Source: Bufo bufo
Lineage: Eukaryota > Chordata > Amphibia > Anura > Bufonidae
DNA: 64,000 nucleotides
Assembly (NCBI RefSeq): GCF_905171765.1
Contig: NC_053393.1
Span: 64,139,371 to 64,203,370 of the forward strand
Direction of reading: 5' to 3'
Every line of letters starts with the position of its first letter. Positions within the stretch are counted from its first letter, which is position 1. Below the pieces are notes generated by a model. The model ran no database searches. It saw only the letters and a program-made list of their open reading frames with translations, and was not told where the DNA came from. The translations under genes were made by a program, and so were the position numbers. Shown here one piece after another: positions 9,981 through 21,409 of the stretch.

Positions 9981-10943
9981 ACTCTGGGCTCGCTGTGCTG
10001 CCTCCATATGCTCCCTAACCAGAGGTTTCCATCCATCCTTGCATCTGGGTGATGTACTCAACAATACTTTTGTGCTGTGTGGGTTGTTGTTCCCACGCCT
10101 CTTTGGCCACGTCCAACAGACCGCGAGGGTGTCTGCCGTACAGCAGTTCGAAGCGCGAGAACCCAGTAGAAGCCTGGGGCACCTCTCGCACTGCGAACAT
10201 GAGATAGGGCAGAAGAAGATCCCAGTCCCTCCCATCCTTAGACACCACTCTTTTTAACATATTTTTTAATGTTTGATTAAACCTCTCCACAAGGCTGTCT
10301 GTTTGCGGGTGATAGACGGACGTCCGCAACTGTTTTATGTGGAGCAACTTACAGAGTTCTCTCATGACCTTGGACATAAAAGGGGTCCCTTGGTCAGTCA
10401 GAACCTCTATAGGCAGACCCACTCGGGAAACATCTCCATTAACTCCTTAGCTATGAGCTTGGCTGATGTATGACACAGTGGCACCGCCTCCAGATACCGA
10501 GTCGCATAGTCAAGGATGACCAAAATGTGTTGGTGCCCTCTAGCAGACTTCGGTACCGGGCCTATGAGATCCATAGCGATCCGCTCGAATGGAACCTCAA
10601 TAATCGGGAGAGGGACCAGGGGACTACGGAAATATGGCTGTGGGCTGGTTATCTGGCAGTTTGGGCAAGACTTGCAATACTCTTCCACCTCTCTGAACAC
10701 ACTGGGCCAGTAAAACCGCTGTAGAATCTGGTCCTGCGTTTTCTGCTGGCCTAGGTGTCCCCCAAGAACATGTTGGTGGGCTAACTCCAACACGAGCTTG
10801 CGATACGCTTTGGGCACCACCAGCTGTTCAATATGTTCACCCAGTAGTTGATTTATCTGGTACAGCATCTCCTGTTGAACCACAAAACGGGAGAACATAG
10901 ACTTGGCCCCCGGTTGTTGCGGCTCACCCTCAACTATTACCAC
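9981..10943 (-). pseudogene. Gmr1-like pol: integrase zinc-binding and catalytic core
   Basis: The frame 10943-10407 shows the HHCC zinc-binding module (HQHVLGGHLG ... YCKSCPNCQ) and the first catalytic aspartate (AMDLIGPVP). A frameshift near 10415 moves to frame 10422-10015, which carries TDQG and VERFN, spaced D-35-E as in retroviral-type integrases. A second shift near 10015 leads to the REHMEAAQRAQSK stretch, cut by the CR1 insertion at 9981. Because transcription runs right to left, the integrase core lies upstream of RT. The enzyme would insert cDNA into host DNA. Confidence 0.85.
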
Positions 10944-11700
10944 ATTTTCCCAGGCTCAAGACAGAGTTGGGTCCTGGTGCTGTGCTGTACCAAAATTATC
11001 CCCAGATACATTGAGGTCTGCCAGCTCAGGACCCGGCGGCAAGTCCTCCACGTCTCCCACCATCACACTTAGCGGGGTTGTTTCCCCCTCTTCCACCGAA
11101 GTGGCGGTCACCCCTACTGCTGGGCCTTCTGACTCAGGTTCCCAGGGTTATGGTCTTCCCCCTGAGCCAGGCCACTCTGCTAGGGTTACATCTGTCTCCC
11201 AGTTATCAGTAAGTTTCGTATCCGGCCATAGTGCTGGGAAACGGGGAAGTCTCTCCTAATTATTAACTCATACGGTAACTTTGTGGCGACGGCCACCTCA
11301 TGCGTCCACCTGCCGGCCACCGTTGACAAAGAGACCAGGGGGTGGGATAGTCCTTTAAGTCCCCATGAATGCAGACAACGCCGACTTTTCGGCCAGTATA
11401 CTCGGCGGGCCACACCAGGGCAGCTCTTACCAGGGACACCAGGCTCCCTGAATCCAGCAGTACCACCGCCAGAGTGTCCCCCATTTCCACCTGGCACAAG
11501 TGACTATTGTCTACAGTCTCGGAGGTACCTGTGGCGCACAGCTTCCTGGCATACAATGAGTGGCGGTAGCCATAGTTGGTTTCCATGGGTTCACCCCGAT
11601 GGGGACAGTCGGCTCTTATATGTCCAGGCTCGTGACACCACCAGCAGTCCACCGGGGCTGGGGCTGCAGGGGGTACGTCTCGGGCGGTTTTGGCTGGCAC
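10944..11700 (-). pseudogene. Gmr1-like gag zinc knuckle and aspartic protease
   Basis: On the minus strand from 11700 a single CCHC knuckle (CWWCHEPGHIRADC) is followed by an aspartic protease with the LLDSGS active site. The reading then shifts frame, and LPYELIIRRDFP around 11260 looks like the rest of the protease. From about 11260 to 10944 the sequence is a degraded linker with no intact frame. The order knuckle, protease, integrase fits the element's 5' half. Confidence 0.75.
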
Positions 11701-11759
11701 CAGCCGCCAGGTTCGTAGTGGAGATTTCCGGGGATTGACTGGCCCCCTCCCAAAAGAAC

Positions 11760-12222
11760 CCCCCCTGCAGAATTCTGGTGGCCTCGTAGCGCTCCACCAG
11801 GTCGATCATCTCCAAGGCATTATCCGGAGACACCTGGCTGATCCAGTGCTAGAGCGGGTACGGCAAAGCCCTCCAAAACACATCCGCCAACAGCGGATCC
11901 AACATAACAGTGGGAGTCAATATGTCAGTCTGCAGCCATTTTTGCAATCGGTGCAGCAGATCATAATGTTGTGGTCTGGCGGGTTCAGCCAGGTTAAATT
12001 CCCACTAATGCACCCACTGGGCCCGGACCAATACATTCACCCTGAGTTTTGCCAGGATCTCACCTTTTACTGTATGGTAGTTGGCCGCTTAATCATCGGG
12101 GAGATCAAAAAATACTTGCTGGGGACCAGACGCCAGGAAAGGAGCGACGACCTCAGCCCACTGGTCTCGGGTAACTTTTCCCTCACAGCCACCTTTTCGA
12201 AGAAAGCCAGATAGGTCTCGAC
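11760..12222 (-). pseudogene. Gmr1-like gag capsid with SCAN-like region
   Basis: The minus strand reads EVVAPFLASGPQQVFFDL, then a block resembling the SCAN domain: LLHRLQKWLQ, ILTPTVMLDPLLADVF, LPYPL, HWISQVSP, ALEMIDLVERY. Three in-frame stops interrupt it (after DLPDD, after QWVH and before HWIS). The helical spacing L..L..WL - T..ML..LL...F - LP...W is that of SCAN. Published work derives vertebrate SCAN domains from Gmr1-like gag capsids, which fits this element's gene order. The gag N-terminus and the 5' LTR are missing: hAT element E starts at 12223 inside the capsid reading. Confidence 0.75.
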
Positions 12223-12750
12223 TAGGGATGAGCGAACCCGAACTGTATAGTTCGGGTTCGTACCGAATTTTGGGGTGTCCGTGACACGGACCCGAACCCG
12301 AACATTTTCGTAAAAGTCCGGGTTCGGGTTCGGTGTTCGGCGCTTTCTTGGCGCTTTTTGAAAGGCTGCAAAGCAGCCAATCAACAAGCGTCATACTACT
12401 TGGCCCAAGAGGCCATCACAGCCATGCCTACTATTGGCATGGCTGTGATTGGCCAGTGCAGCATGTGACGCAGCCTCTATTTAAGCTGGAGTCACGTAGC
12501 GCCGCACATCACTCTGCTATGATCAGTATGGGGAGAGGTTGCAGCTGCGACGTTAGGGCGAGATTAGGCAGATTAACGCCTCCAAAAGACTTCATTCTGT
12601 GATCGATCTGCAGCTGTGGATCATTGAAGTGCTATTATTGACTTGCTCACTTTTTTGAGGCTGCCCAGAGCGTTTTTAGATCATTTTTTTCCTGGGGTGA
12701 TTGGCGGCCATTTTGTGACTTGTGGTGCGCCAGCACGAGCTATCACCAAG

Positions 12751-12918
12751 TGTATTTAACCATCGATAGTGTGGTTATTTTGTGCTATATCCTACATCAG
12801 CTGCAGGCTGAGCCTGTGTCACCGAAGTGCATTTAACCATCAACAGTCTGGTTATTTTTTGGCCATATACTACATCAGCTGCAGGCTGAGCCTGTGTCAC
12901 CCAAGTGCATTTAACCAT
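12751..12918 (+). repeat. ~78-bp tandem repeat in 5' leader of hAT E
   Basis: The unit (AACCATCAACAGTGTGG ... CACCCAAGTGCATTT) occurs at about 12757, 12834 and 12911 and continues after nested element F at 16467-16560. The array is therefore older than F and provided F's target site. No coding is seen. Confidence 0.75.
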
Positions 12919-15900
12919 TAGTGATGTCGCGAACATAAAATTTTCAGTTCGCGAACAGCGAACGAGAACTTCCGCAAATGTTCGCGAACCGCCATAGACT
13001 TCAATAGACAGGCGAATTTTAAAACCCACAGGGACTCTTTCTGGCCACAATAGTGATGAGAAAGTTGTTTCAAGGGGTCTAACACCTGGACTGTGGCATG
13101 CCGGAGGGGGATCTATGGCAAAACTCCCATGGAAAATTACGTAGTGGACGCAGAGTCGGGTTTTAATCCATAAAGGGCATAAATCAACTAACATTCCTAA
13201 ATTGTTTGGAATAACGTGCTTTAAAACATCCAGTGTGTGTATACGATCAGGTATGATGTTGTATCGATCAGGTAGTGTAAGGGTTACGCCCGCATCACAG
13301 ACATTGACAGACCAAACTCCCCTTTTAATGCACCGCAAACAGTTCATTTGCACAACCGCAAACTCCCCATTTGCACAAGGTTGGATACCAAGCTAGCCAC
13401 GTCCCGGTGATGTCATTGAAGGTTTCTTCCTCCACCCAGCCACGTACAACACCAAGGGTCCCCGAAAGGTCAATTGAATTGATTTTTCGAACGGGGAGAT
13501 GGTTAAAAAAACGCTGGCTCCCTCCCCTTTGTTTTTATCCACGGTGACTGCGTCTGCGCCGTGCAATTTACTGTCACACCCGATATGAGTGGTATTTTCT
13601 GTAGTACTATTCTCATCAGTTTAATCCCTCTAACGTCCCCAATCTGGGTGCCATTTATTGAATAGATTTTTCGAACGGGGAGATGGTATCAGTGGTTGGC
13701 ACTGGCAGTGGGCACACTACAGTCAGTAGAAGCGGGCCTGACACACACTGGCAGCAGGCAAGCAACTGAAATTACACTAAAGTGTAAAAATTAAATGCCT
13801 TATTTATCGGCAAGCTACTGTGCCACCCGGTATGAGTGGTTGGCACTGGCAGTGGGCACACTACAGTCAGTGGAAGAGGGCCTGACACACACTGGCAGCA
13901 GGCAAGCAACTGAATTTAGACTACTGTCTAAAAATTAAATGCCTTATTTATCGGCAAGCTACTGTGCCACCCGGTATCAGTGGTTGGCACTGGCAGTGGG
14001 CACACTACAGTCAGTGGAAGCGGGCCTGACACACACTGGCAGCAGGCAAGCAACTGAATTTAGACTACTGTCTAAAAATTAAATGCCTTATTTATCGGCA
14101 AGCTACTGTGCCACCCGGTATCAGTGGTTGGCACTGGCAGTGGGCACACTACAGTCAGTTGAAGTCGGCCTGACACACACTAGCAGCAGGCAAGCAGCTG
14201 AAATTACACTAAAGTGTAAAAATTAAATGCCTTTTTTATGCAAAGTCCTGTGCCAGCCGGTATGAGTGGTGGGCACTGGCAGTGGGCACACTACAGTCAG
14301 TGGAAGTCAGCCTGACACACACTGGCAGGCAACTAACCTTAGATTAAAGTGTAAAAATTAAGTGCCTATTTTTTAAGCAAAGTCCTGTGCCACTCGGTAT
14401 GACAGGGGTGGGCACTGGCAGTGGGCACACTACAGTCAGTTGAAGTCGGCCTGACACACACTAGCAGCAGGCAAGCAGCTGAAATTACATTAAAGTGTAA
14501 AAATTAAATGCCTTTTTTAAGCAAAGTCCTGTGCCAGCCGGTATGAGTGGTGGGCACTGGCAGTGGGCACACTACAGTCAGTGGAAGTCAGCCTGACACA
14601 CACTGGCAGGCAACTAACCTTAGATTAAAGTGTAAAAATTAAGTGCCTATTTTTTAAGCAAAGTCCTGTGCCACTCGGTATGACAGGGGTGGGCACTGGC
14701 AGTGGGCACACTACAGTCAGTGGAAGTCAGCCTGACACACACTGGCAGGCAACTAACCTTAGATTAAAGTGTAAAAATTAAGTGCCTATTTTTTAAGCAA
14801 AGTCCTGTGCCACTCGGTATGACAGGGGTGGGCACTGGCAGTGGGCACACTACAGTCAGTTGAAGTCGGCCTGACACACACTAGCAGCAGGCAAGCAGCT
14901 GAAATTACATTAAAGTGTAAAAATTAAATGCCTTTTTTAAGCAAAGTCCTGTGCCAGCCGGTATGAGTGGTGGGCACTGGCAGTGGGCACACTACAGTCA
15001 GTGGAAGTCAGCCTGACACACACTGGCAGGCAACTAACCTTAGATTAAAGTGTAAAAATTAAGTGCCTATTTTTTAAGCAAAGTCCTGTGCCACTCGGGA
15101 TGACAGGGGTGGGCACTGGCAGTGGGCACACTACAGTCAGTTGAAGTCGGCCTGACACACACTGGCAGGCAACTAACCTTAGATTAAAGTGTAAAAATGA
15201 AGTGCCTTTTTTTTAAGCAAAGTCCTGTGCCACACGGGATGACAGGGGTGGGCACTGGCAGTGGGCACACTACAGTCAGTTGAAGTCGGCCTGACACACA
15301 CTAGCAGCAGGCAAGCAGCTGAAATTACACTAAAGTGTAAAAATTAAATGCCTTTTTTATGCAAAGTCCTGTGCCAGCCGGTATGAGTGGTGGGCACTGG
15401 CAGTGGGCACACTACAGTCAGTGGAAGTCAGCCTGACACACACTGGCAGGCAACTAACCTTAGATTAAAGTGTAAAAATTAAGTGCCTATTTTTTAAGCA
15501 AAGTCCTGTGCCACTCGGGATGACAGGGGTGGGCACTGGCAGTGGGCACACTACAGTCAGTTGAAGTCGGCCTGACACACACTGGCAGGCAACTAACCTT
15601 AGATTAAAGTGTAAAAATGAAGTGCCTTTTTTTTAAGCAAAGTCCTGTGCCACACGGGATGACAGGGGTGGGCACTGGCAGTGGGCACACTACAGTCAGT
15701 TGAAGTCGGCCTGACACACACTAGCAGCAGGCAAGCAGCTGAAATTACACTAAAGTGTAAAAATTAAATGCCTTTTTTATGCAAAGTCCTGTGCCAGCCG
15801 GTATGAGTGGTGGGCACTGGCAGTGGGCACACTACAGTCAGTGGAAGTCAGCCTGACACACACTGGCAGGCAACTAACCTTAGATTAAAGTGTAAAAATT

Positions 15901-16466
15901 AAGTGCCTTTTTTTAAGCAAAGTCCTGTGCCACACGGAATGACAGGGGTGAGCACTGGCAGTGGGCACACTACAGTCTGTGGGCCTGCAGCTCCTCACAC
16001 ACAGGCAGGCCAGGCAACTGCAATATGTATATAAAGGAAAAAAAAAAAGCAGACTAATGTTGCAGCCCTAAAAAGGGCTTTTTGGGGTGCTGTCAGGACG
16101 CTGTCCTTACAGCAGAGATCAGATGAGTCTTTCAGGACTGGAGTGGACACTGAATTCACTAGCCTAGCTATCGATTTCCCAATTAAATCAGCAGCAGTTA
16201 CAGTCTCCCTCCTCTCACTAAGACTGCAGCTTCAGAATGAATCTAAAATGGATGCTGTGCAGGAGGTGGGAGGGTCTGGGAGGGAGGGTATGCTGCTGAT
16301 TGGCTGGAATGTGTCTGCTGACTGTGAGGTACAGGGTCGAGGTTTGCTCAATGATGATGTATAGGGGGCGGACCGAACATCGCATGTGTTCGCCCGGCAG
16401 AGGCGAACGCGAACAAGCTATGTTCGCCGGGAACTGTTCGCCGTCGGATAGTTCGGGCCATCTCTA
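12919..16466. mobile_element. hAT-type non-autonomous element F (3.5 kb)
   Basis: Flanked by identical 8-bp duplications TTAACCAT (12911-12918 and 16467-16474). Termini are TAGTGATGTCGCGAAC and, inverted, TAGAGATGGCCCGAAC. Removing it restores the 78-bp repeat of the host hAT element. It encodes no transposase: its short frames lack domains, and most of it is a tandem array. Terminal resemblance to element E suggests related hAT transposases could move both, which is inference. Confidence 0.85.
13687..15995 (+). repeat. ~140-bp tandem array with higher-order structure (F)
   Basis: About 17 units share the core GGCACTGGCAGTGGGCACAC. The first four units are about 144 bp; later units alternate between a type with CAGCAGGCAAGCAGCTGAAAT and one with GGCAGGCAACTAACCTTAG. 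Identical blocks of about 420 bp (roughly 15099-15518 and 15519-15938) show that sets of three units were duplicated together, as in satellite higher-order repeats. It is non-coding. Confidence 0.85.
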
Positions 16467-16544
16467 TTAACCATCAACAGTGTGGTTATTTTTTGGCCAT
16501 ATATTACATCAGGGGCAAGTTGAGCCTGTCACCCAGCGCCTAAA

Positions 16545-17855
16545 AAATAGACCTGACATTTCTATTCAACCAAATCTGCACAGTTTTAGCTGGTCAAGTT
16601 ATTTGTAGTGACCGTAAAAGCAGACTTTTTGTTCTGGGTTGAAAAAGCATTCCCAAATTTGCCATTCTGAAATTAACTAGTTTGTGGTATTTGAGGCCTA
16701 CTTGAAATCTATCCCAAAAAGAAAATCTTACATTGAAGGTATTGATAGTGTCATTCAGAAAAACCTAAGACACACGCTAGCGTGCTGATAGAAGTGTCAT
16801 TCTGTGATTAAACCTATAACTGTCACACAGCGCAAAAAAAAAACAGGTCTCACATCTCTATTCAACCAAATCTGCACAGTTTTAGCTGGTCAAGTTATTT
16901 GTAGTGACCGTAAAAGCAGACTTTTTGTTCTGGGTTGAAAAAGCATTCCCAAATTTGCCATTCTGAAAATAACTAGTTTGTGGTATTTGAGGCCTACTTG
17001 AAATCTATCCCAAAAAGAAAATCTTACATTGAAGGTATTGATAGTGTCATTCAGAAAAACCTAAGACACACGCTAGCGTGCTGATAGAAGTGTCATTCTG
17101 TGATTAAACCTATAACTGTCACACAGCGCAAAAAAAAAACAGGTCTCACATCTCTATTCAACCAAATCTGCACAGTTTTAGCTGGTCAAGTTATTTGTAG
17201 TGACCGTAAAAGCAGACTTTTTGTTCTGGGTTGAAAAAGCATTCCCAAATTTGCCATTCTGAAAATAACTAGTTTGTGGTATTTGAGGCCTACTTGAAAT
17301 CTATCCCAAAAAGAAAATCTTACATTGAAAGTATTGATAGTGTCATTCAGAAAAACCTAAGACACACGCTAGCGTGCTGATAGAAGTGTCATTCTGTGAT
17401 TAAACCTATAACTGTCACACAGCGCAAAAAAAAACAGGTCTCACATCTCTATTCAACCAAATCTGCACAGTTTTAGCTGGTCAAGTTATTTGTAGTGACC
17501 GTAAAAGCAGACTTTTTGTTCTGGGTTGAAAAAGCATTCCCAAATTTGCCATTCTCAAAATAACTAGTTTGTGGTATTTGAGGCCTACTTGAAATCTATC
17601 CCAAAAAGAAAATCTTACATTGAAGGTATTGATAGTGTCATTCAGAAAAACCTAAGACACACGCTAGCGTGCTGATAGAAGTGTCATTCTGTGATTAAAC
17701 CTATAACTGTCACACAGCGCAAAAAAAAACAGGTCTCACATCTCTATTCAACCAAATCTGCACAGTTTTAGCTGGTCAAGTTATTTGTAGTGACCGTAAA
17801 AGCAGACTTTTTGTTCTGGGTTGAAAAAGCATTCCCAAATTTGCCATACTCAAAA
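16545..17855 (+). repeat. ~295-bp tandem array before hAT transposase
   Basis: About 4.4 copies of a ~295-bp unit beginning near TCTATTCAACCAAATCTGCAC occur at roughly 16562, 16857, 17154, 17449 and 17744. They are nearly identical apart from the length of an A run after CACAGCGC. The last partial unit ends about 20 bp before the transposase start codon, so the array forms the leader or promoter region. A regulatory role is speculation. Confidence 0.85.
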
Positions 17856-17873
17856 TTGTGGTGAACGGGAACA

Positions 17874-19689
17874 ATGAGGAAAACATCTAATAAGGGACGC
17901 GGACGTGGACATGGTCGTGGTGGTGTTAGTGGACCCTCTGGTGCTGGGAGAGGAAGTGGCCGTTCTGCCACAGCCACACGTCCTAGTGAACCAACTACCT
18001 CAGGTCCCAGTAGCCAGCAGAATTTACAGCGATATTTGGTGGGGCCCAATGCCGTTCTAAGGATGGTAAGGCCTGAGCAGGTACAGGCATTAGTCAATTG
18101 GGTGGCCGACAGTGGATCCAGCACGTTCACATTATCTCCCACCCAGTCTTCTGCAGAAAGCGCACAGATGGCGCATGAAAACCAAGCCCATCGGTCTGTC
18201 ACATCACCCCCATGCATATCAGGGAAACTGTCTGAGCCTCAAGTTATGCAGCAGTCTCTTATGCTGTTTGAAGACTCTGCTGCCAGGGTTTCCCAAGGGC
18301 ATCCACCTAGCCCTTCCCCAGGAGTGGAAGAGATAGAATGCACTAACGCACAACCACTTATTTTTCCTGATGATGAGGACATGGGAATACCACCTCAGCA
18401 CGTCTCTGATGATGACGAAACACAGGTGCCAACTGCTGCGTCTTTCTGCAGTGTGCAGACTGAACAGGAGGTCAGGGATCAAGACTGGGTGGAAGACGAT
18501 GCAGGGGACGATGAGGTCCTAGACCCCACATGGAATGAAGGTCGTGCCACTGACTTTCACAGTTCGGAGGAAGAGGCAGTGGTGAGACCGAGCCAACAGC
18601 GTAGCAAAAGAGGGAGCAGTGGGCAAAATCAGAACACCCGCCGCCAAGAGACTCCGCCTGCTACTGACCGCTGCCATCTGGGACCGAGCACCCCAAAGGC
18701 AGCTTCAAGGAGTTCCCTGGCATGGCACTTCTTCAAACAATGTGCTGACGACAAGACCCGAGTGGTTTGCACGCTGTGCCATCAGAGCCTGAAGCGAGGA
18801 ATTAACGTTCTGAACCTTAGCACAACCTGCATGACCAGGCACCTGCATGCAAAGCATGAACTGCAGTGGAGTAAACACCTTAAAAACAAGGAAGTCACTC
18901 AGGCTCCCCCTGCTACCTCTTCTGCTGCTGCCGCCTCGGCCTCTTCTGCTGCTGCTGCCGCCGCCTCGGCCTCTTCCTCCGCCTCTGGAGGAACGTTGGC
19001 ACCTGCCACCCAGCAAACATGGGATGTACCACCAACACCACCACCTGCGTCACCAAGCATCTCAACCATGTCACACGGCAGCGTTCAGCTCTCCATCTCA
19101 CAAACATTTGAGAGAAAGCGTAAATTCTCACCTAGCCACCCTCGATCCCTGGCCCTGAATGCCAGCATTTCTAAACTACTGGCCTATGAAATGCTGTCAT
19201 TTAGGCTGGTGGACACACACAGCTTCAAACAGCTCATGTCACTTGCTGTCCCACAGTATGTTGTTCCCAGCCGCCACTACTTCTCCAAGAGAGCCGTGCC
19301 TTCCCTGCACAAACAAGTGTCCGATAAAATCAAGTGTGCACTGCGCAACGCCATCTGTGGCAAGGTCCACCTAACCACAGATACGTGGACCAGTAAGCAC
19401 GGCCAGGGACGCTATATCTCCCTAACTGCACACTGGGTAAATGTAGTGGCGGCTGGGCCCCAGGCGGAGAGCTATTTGGCGCACGTCCTTCCGCCGCCAA
19501 GGATCGCAGGGCAACATTCTTTGCCTCCTGTCTCCTCCTCCTACTCAGCTTCCTCCTCCTCTTCTTCCACCTGCTCATCCAGTCAGCCACACACCTTCAC
19601 CACCAACTTCAGCACAGCACGGGGTAAACGTCAGCAGGCCATTCTGAAAACTCATATGTTTCGGGGACAGGCCCCACACCGCACAGGAG
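17874..19689 (+). pseudogene. hAT transposase E, N-terminal part (BED finger, first catalytic D)
   Basis: ATG 17874 follows a GGGAACA context directly after the 295-bp array and opens 631 codons to a stop at 19769. The N-terminus is Arg/Gly-rich (NKGRGRGHGRGG), followed by a long acidic, disordered stretch. A BED zinc finger lies at about residues 279-330 (WHFFKQC, VVCTLCHQ, TRHLHAKHE), then an Ala/Ser-rich linker. The hAT catalytic core begins with LTTDTWTS (first aspartate). The product would bind element ends and excise the element. Homology is lost after about 19650, where the correct reading moves to another frame, so this copy is broken by a frameshift. Confidence 0.85.
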
Positions 19690-21300
19690 TTGTGGCGGGG
19701 TATAGAACAACAGACCGACGAGTGGTTGCTGCCGGTGAGCCTCAAGCCCGGCCTGGTGGTGTGCGATAATGGGCGAAATCTCGTTGCAGCTCTGGGACTA
19801 GCCGGTTTGACGCACATCCCTTGCCTGGCGCATGTGCTGAATTTGGTGGTGCAGAAGTTCATTCGCAACTACCCCGACATGTCAGAGCTGCTGCATAAAG
19901 TGCGGGCCGTCTGTTCGCGCTTCCGGCGTTCACACCCTGCCGCTGCTCGCCTGTCTGCGCTACAGCGTAACTTCGGCCTTCCCGCTCACCGCCTCATATG
20001 CGACGTGCCCACCAGGTGGAACTCCACCTTGCATATGCTGGACAGACTGTGCGAGCAGCAGCAGGCCATAGTGGAGTTTCAGCTGCAGCACGCACGGGTC
20101 AGTCGCACTGCGGATCAGACACACTTCACCACCAATGACTGGGCCTCCATGCGAGACCTGTGTGCCCTGTTGCACTGTTTCAAGTACTCCACCAACATGG
20201 CCAGTGGCGATGACGCCGTTATCAGCGTTACAATACCACTTCTATGTCTCCTTGAGAAAACACTTAGGGCGATGATGGAAGAGGAGGTGGCCCAGGAGGA
20301 AGAGGAGGAAGAGGGGTCATTTTTAGCACTTTCAGGCCAGTCTCTTCGAAGTGACTCAGAGGGAGGTTTTTTGCAACACCAGAGGCCAGGTACAAATGTG
20401 GCCAGACAGGGCCCACTACTGGAGGACGAGGAGGACGAGGATGAGGAGGAGGTGGAGGAGGATGAGGATGAAGCATGTTCACAGCGGGGTGGCACCCAAA
20501 GCAGCTCGGGCCCATCACTGGTGCGTGGCTGGGGGGAAACACAGGACGATGACGATACGCCTCCCACAGAGGACAGCTTGTCCTTACCTCTGGGCAGCCT
20601 GGCACACATGAGCGACTACATGCTGCAGTGCCTGCGCAACGACAGCAGAGTTGCCCACATTTTAACGTGTGCGGACTACTGGGTTGCCACCCTGCTGGAT
20701 CCCCGGTACAAAGACAATGTGCCCACCTTACTTCCTACACTGGAGCGTGATAGGAAGATGCGCGAGTACAAGCGCACGTTGGTAGACGCGCTACTGAGAG
20801 CATTCCCAAATGTCACAGGGGAACCAGTGGAAGCCCAAGGCGAAGGCAGAGGAGGAGCAAGAGGTCGCCAACGCAGCTGTGTCACGCCCAGCTCCTCTGA
20901 GGGCAGGGTTAGCATGGCAGAGATGTGGAAAATTTTTGTCAACACGCCACAGCTAAGTGCACCACCACCTGATACGGAACGTGTTAGCAGGAGGCAACAT
21001 TTCACTAACATGGTGGAACAGTACCTGTGCACACCCCTCCACGTACTGACTGATGGTTCGGCCCTATTCAACTTCTGGGTCTCCAAATTTTCCACGTGGC
21101 CAGAGCTAGCCTTTTATGCCTTGGAGGTGCTGGCCTGCCCGGCGGCCAGCGTTTTGTCTGAACGTGTATTCAGCACGGCAGGGGGCGTCATTACAGACAA
21201 ACGCAGCCGCCTGTCTACAGCCAATGTGGACAAGCTGACTTTCATAAAAATGAACCAGGCATGTATCCCACAGGACCTGTCCATCCCTTGTGCAGATTAG
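19690..21300 (+). pseudogene. hAT transposase E, C-terminal part (core and hATC dimerisation)
   Basis: The 536-codon frame continues the hAT core: LVVCDNGRNLVAAL (second aspartate), CLAHVLNLVV and VPTRWNST, then a long Glu/Asp-rich insert at about residues 195-270. The C-terminal block LEVLACPAASVLSERVFS, with the conserved glutamate, and TDKRSRLSTANVDKLTFIK form the hATC dimerisation region. It ends at TAG 21298-21300. Both halves together match BED-type hAT transposases related to ZBED4/ZBED6-like proteins. Only the frameshift between about 19640 and 19690 prevents one continuous product. Confidence 0.85.
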
Positions 21301-21409
21301 ATATTAACTACCTCCCCTTAACAATATATTATTCTACTCCAGGGCACTTCCTCATTCAATACTATTTTTAATTTCATTTTACCATTATATTGCGGGGCAA
21401 CCCAAAGTT

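Noticed and set aside
12067..12394. Two frames of about 100 codons crossing the hAT left end
   Set aside because: They run from hAT terminal DNA into Gmr1 gag; the fused peptide has no biological basis.
13687..15995. Regular repeats considered as a CRISPR-like array
   Set aside because: Units of ~140 bp are contiguous, without unique spacers, and the context is a eukaryotic transposon.
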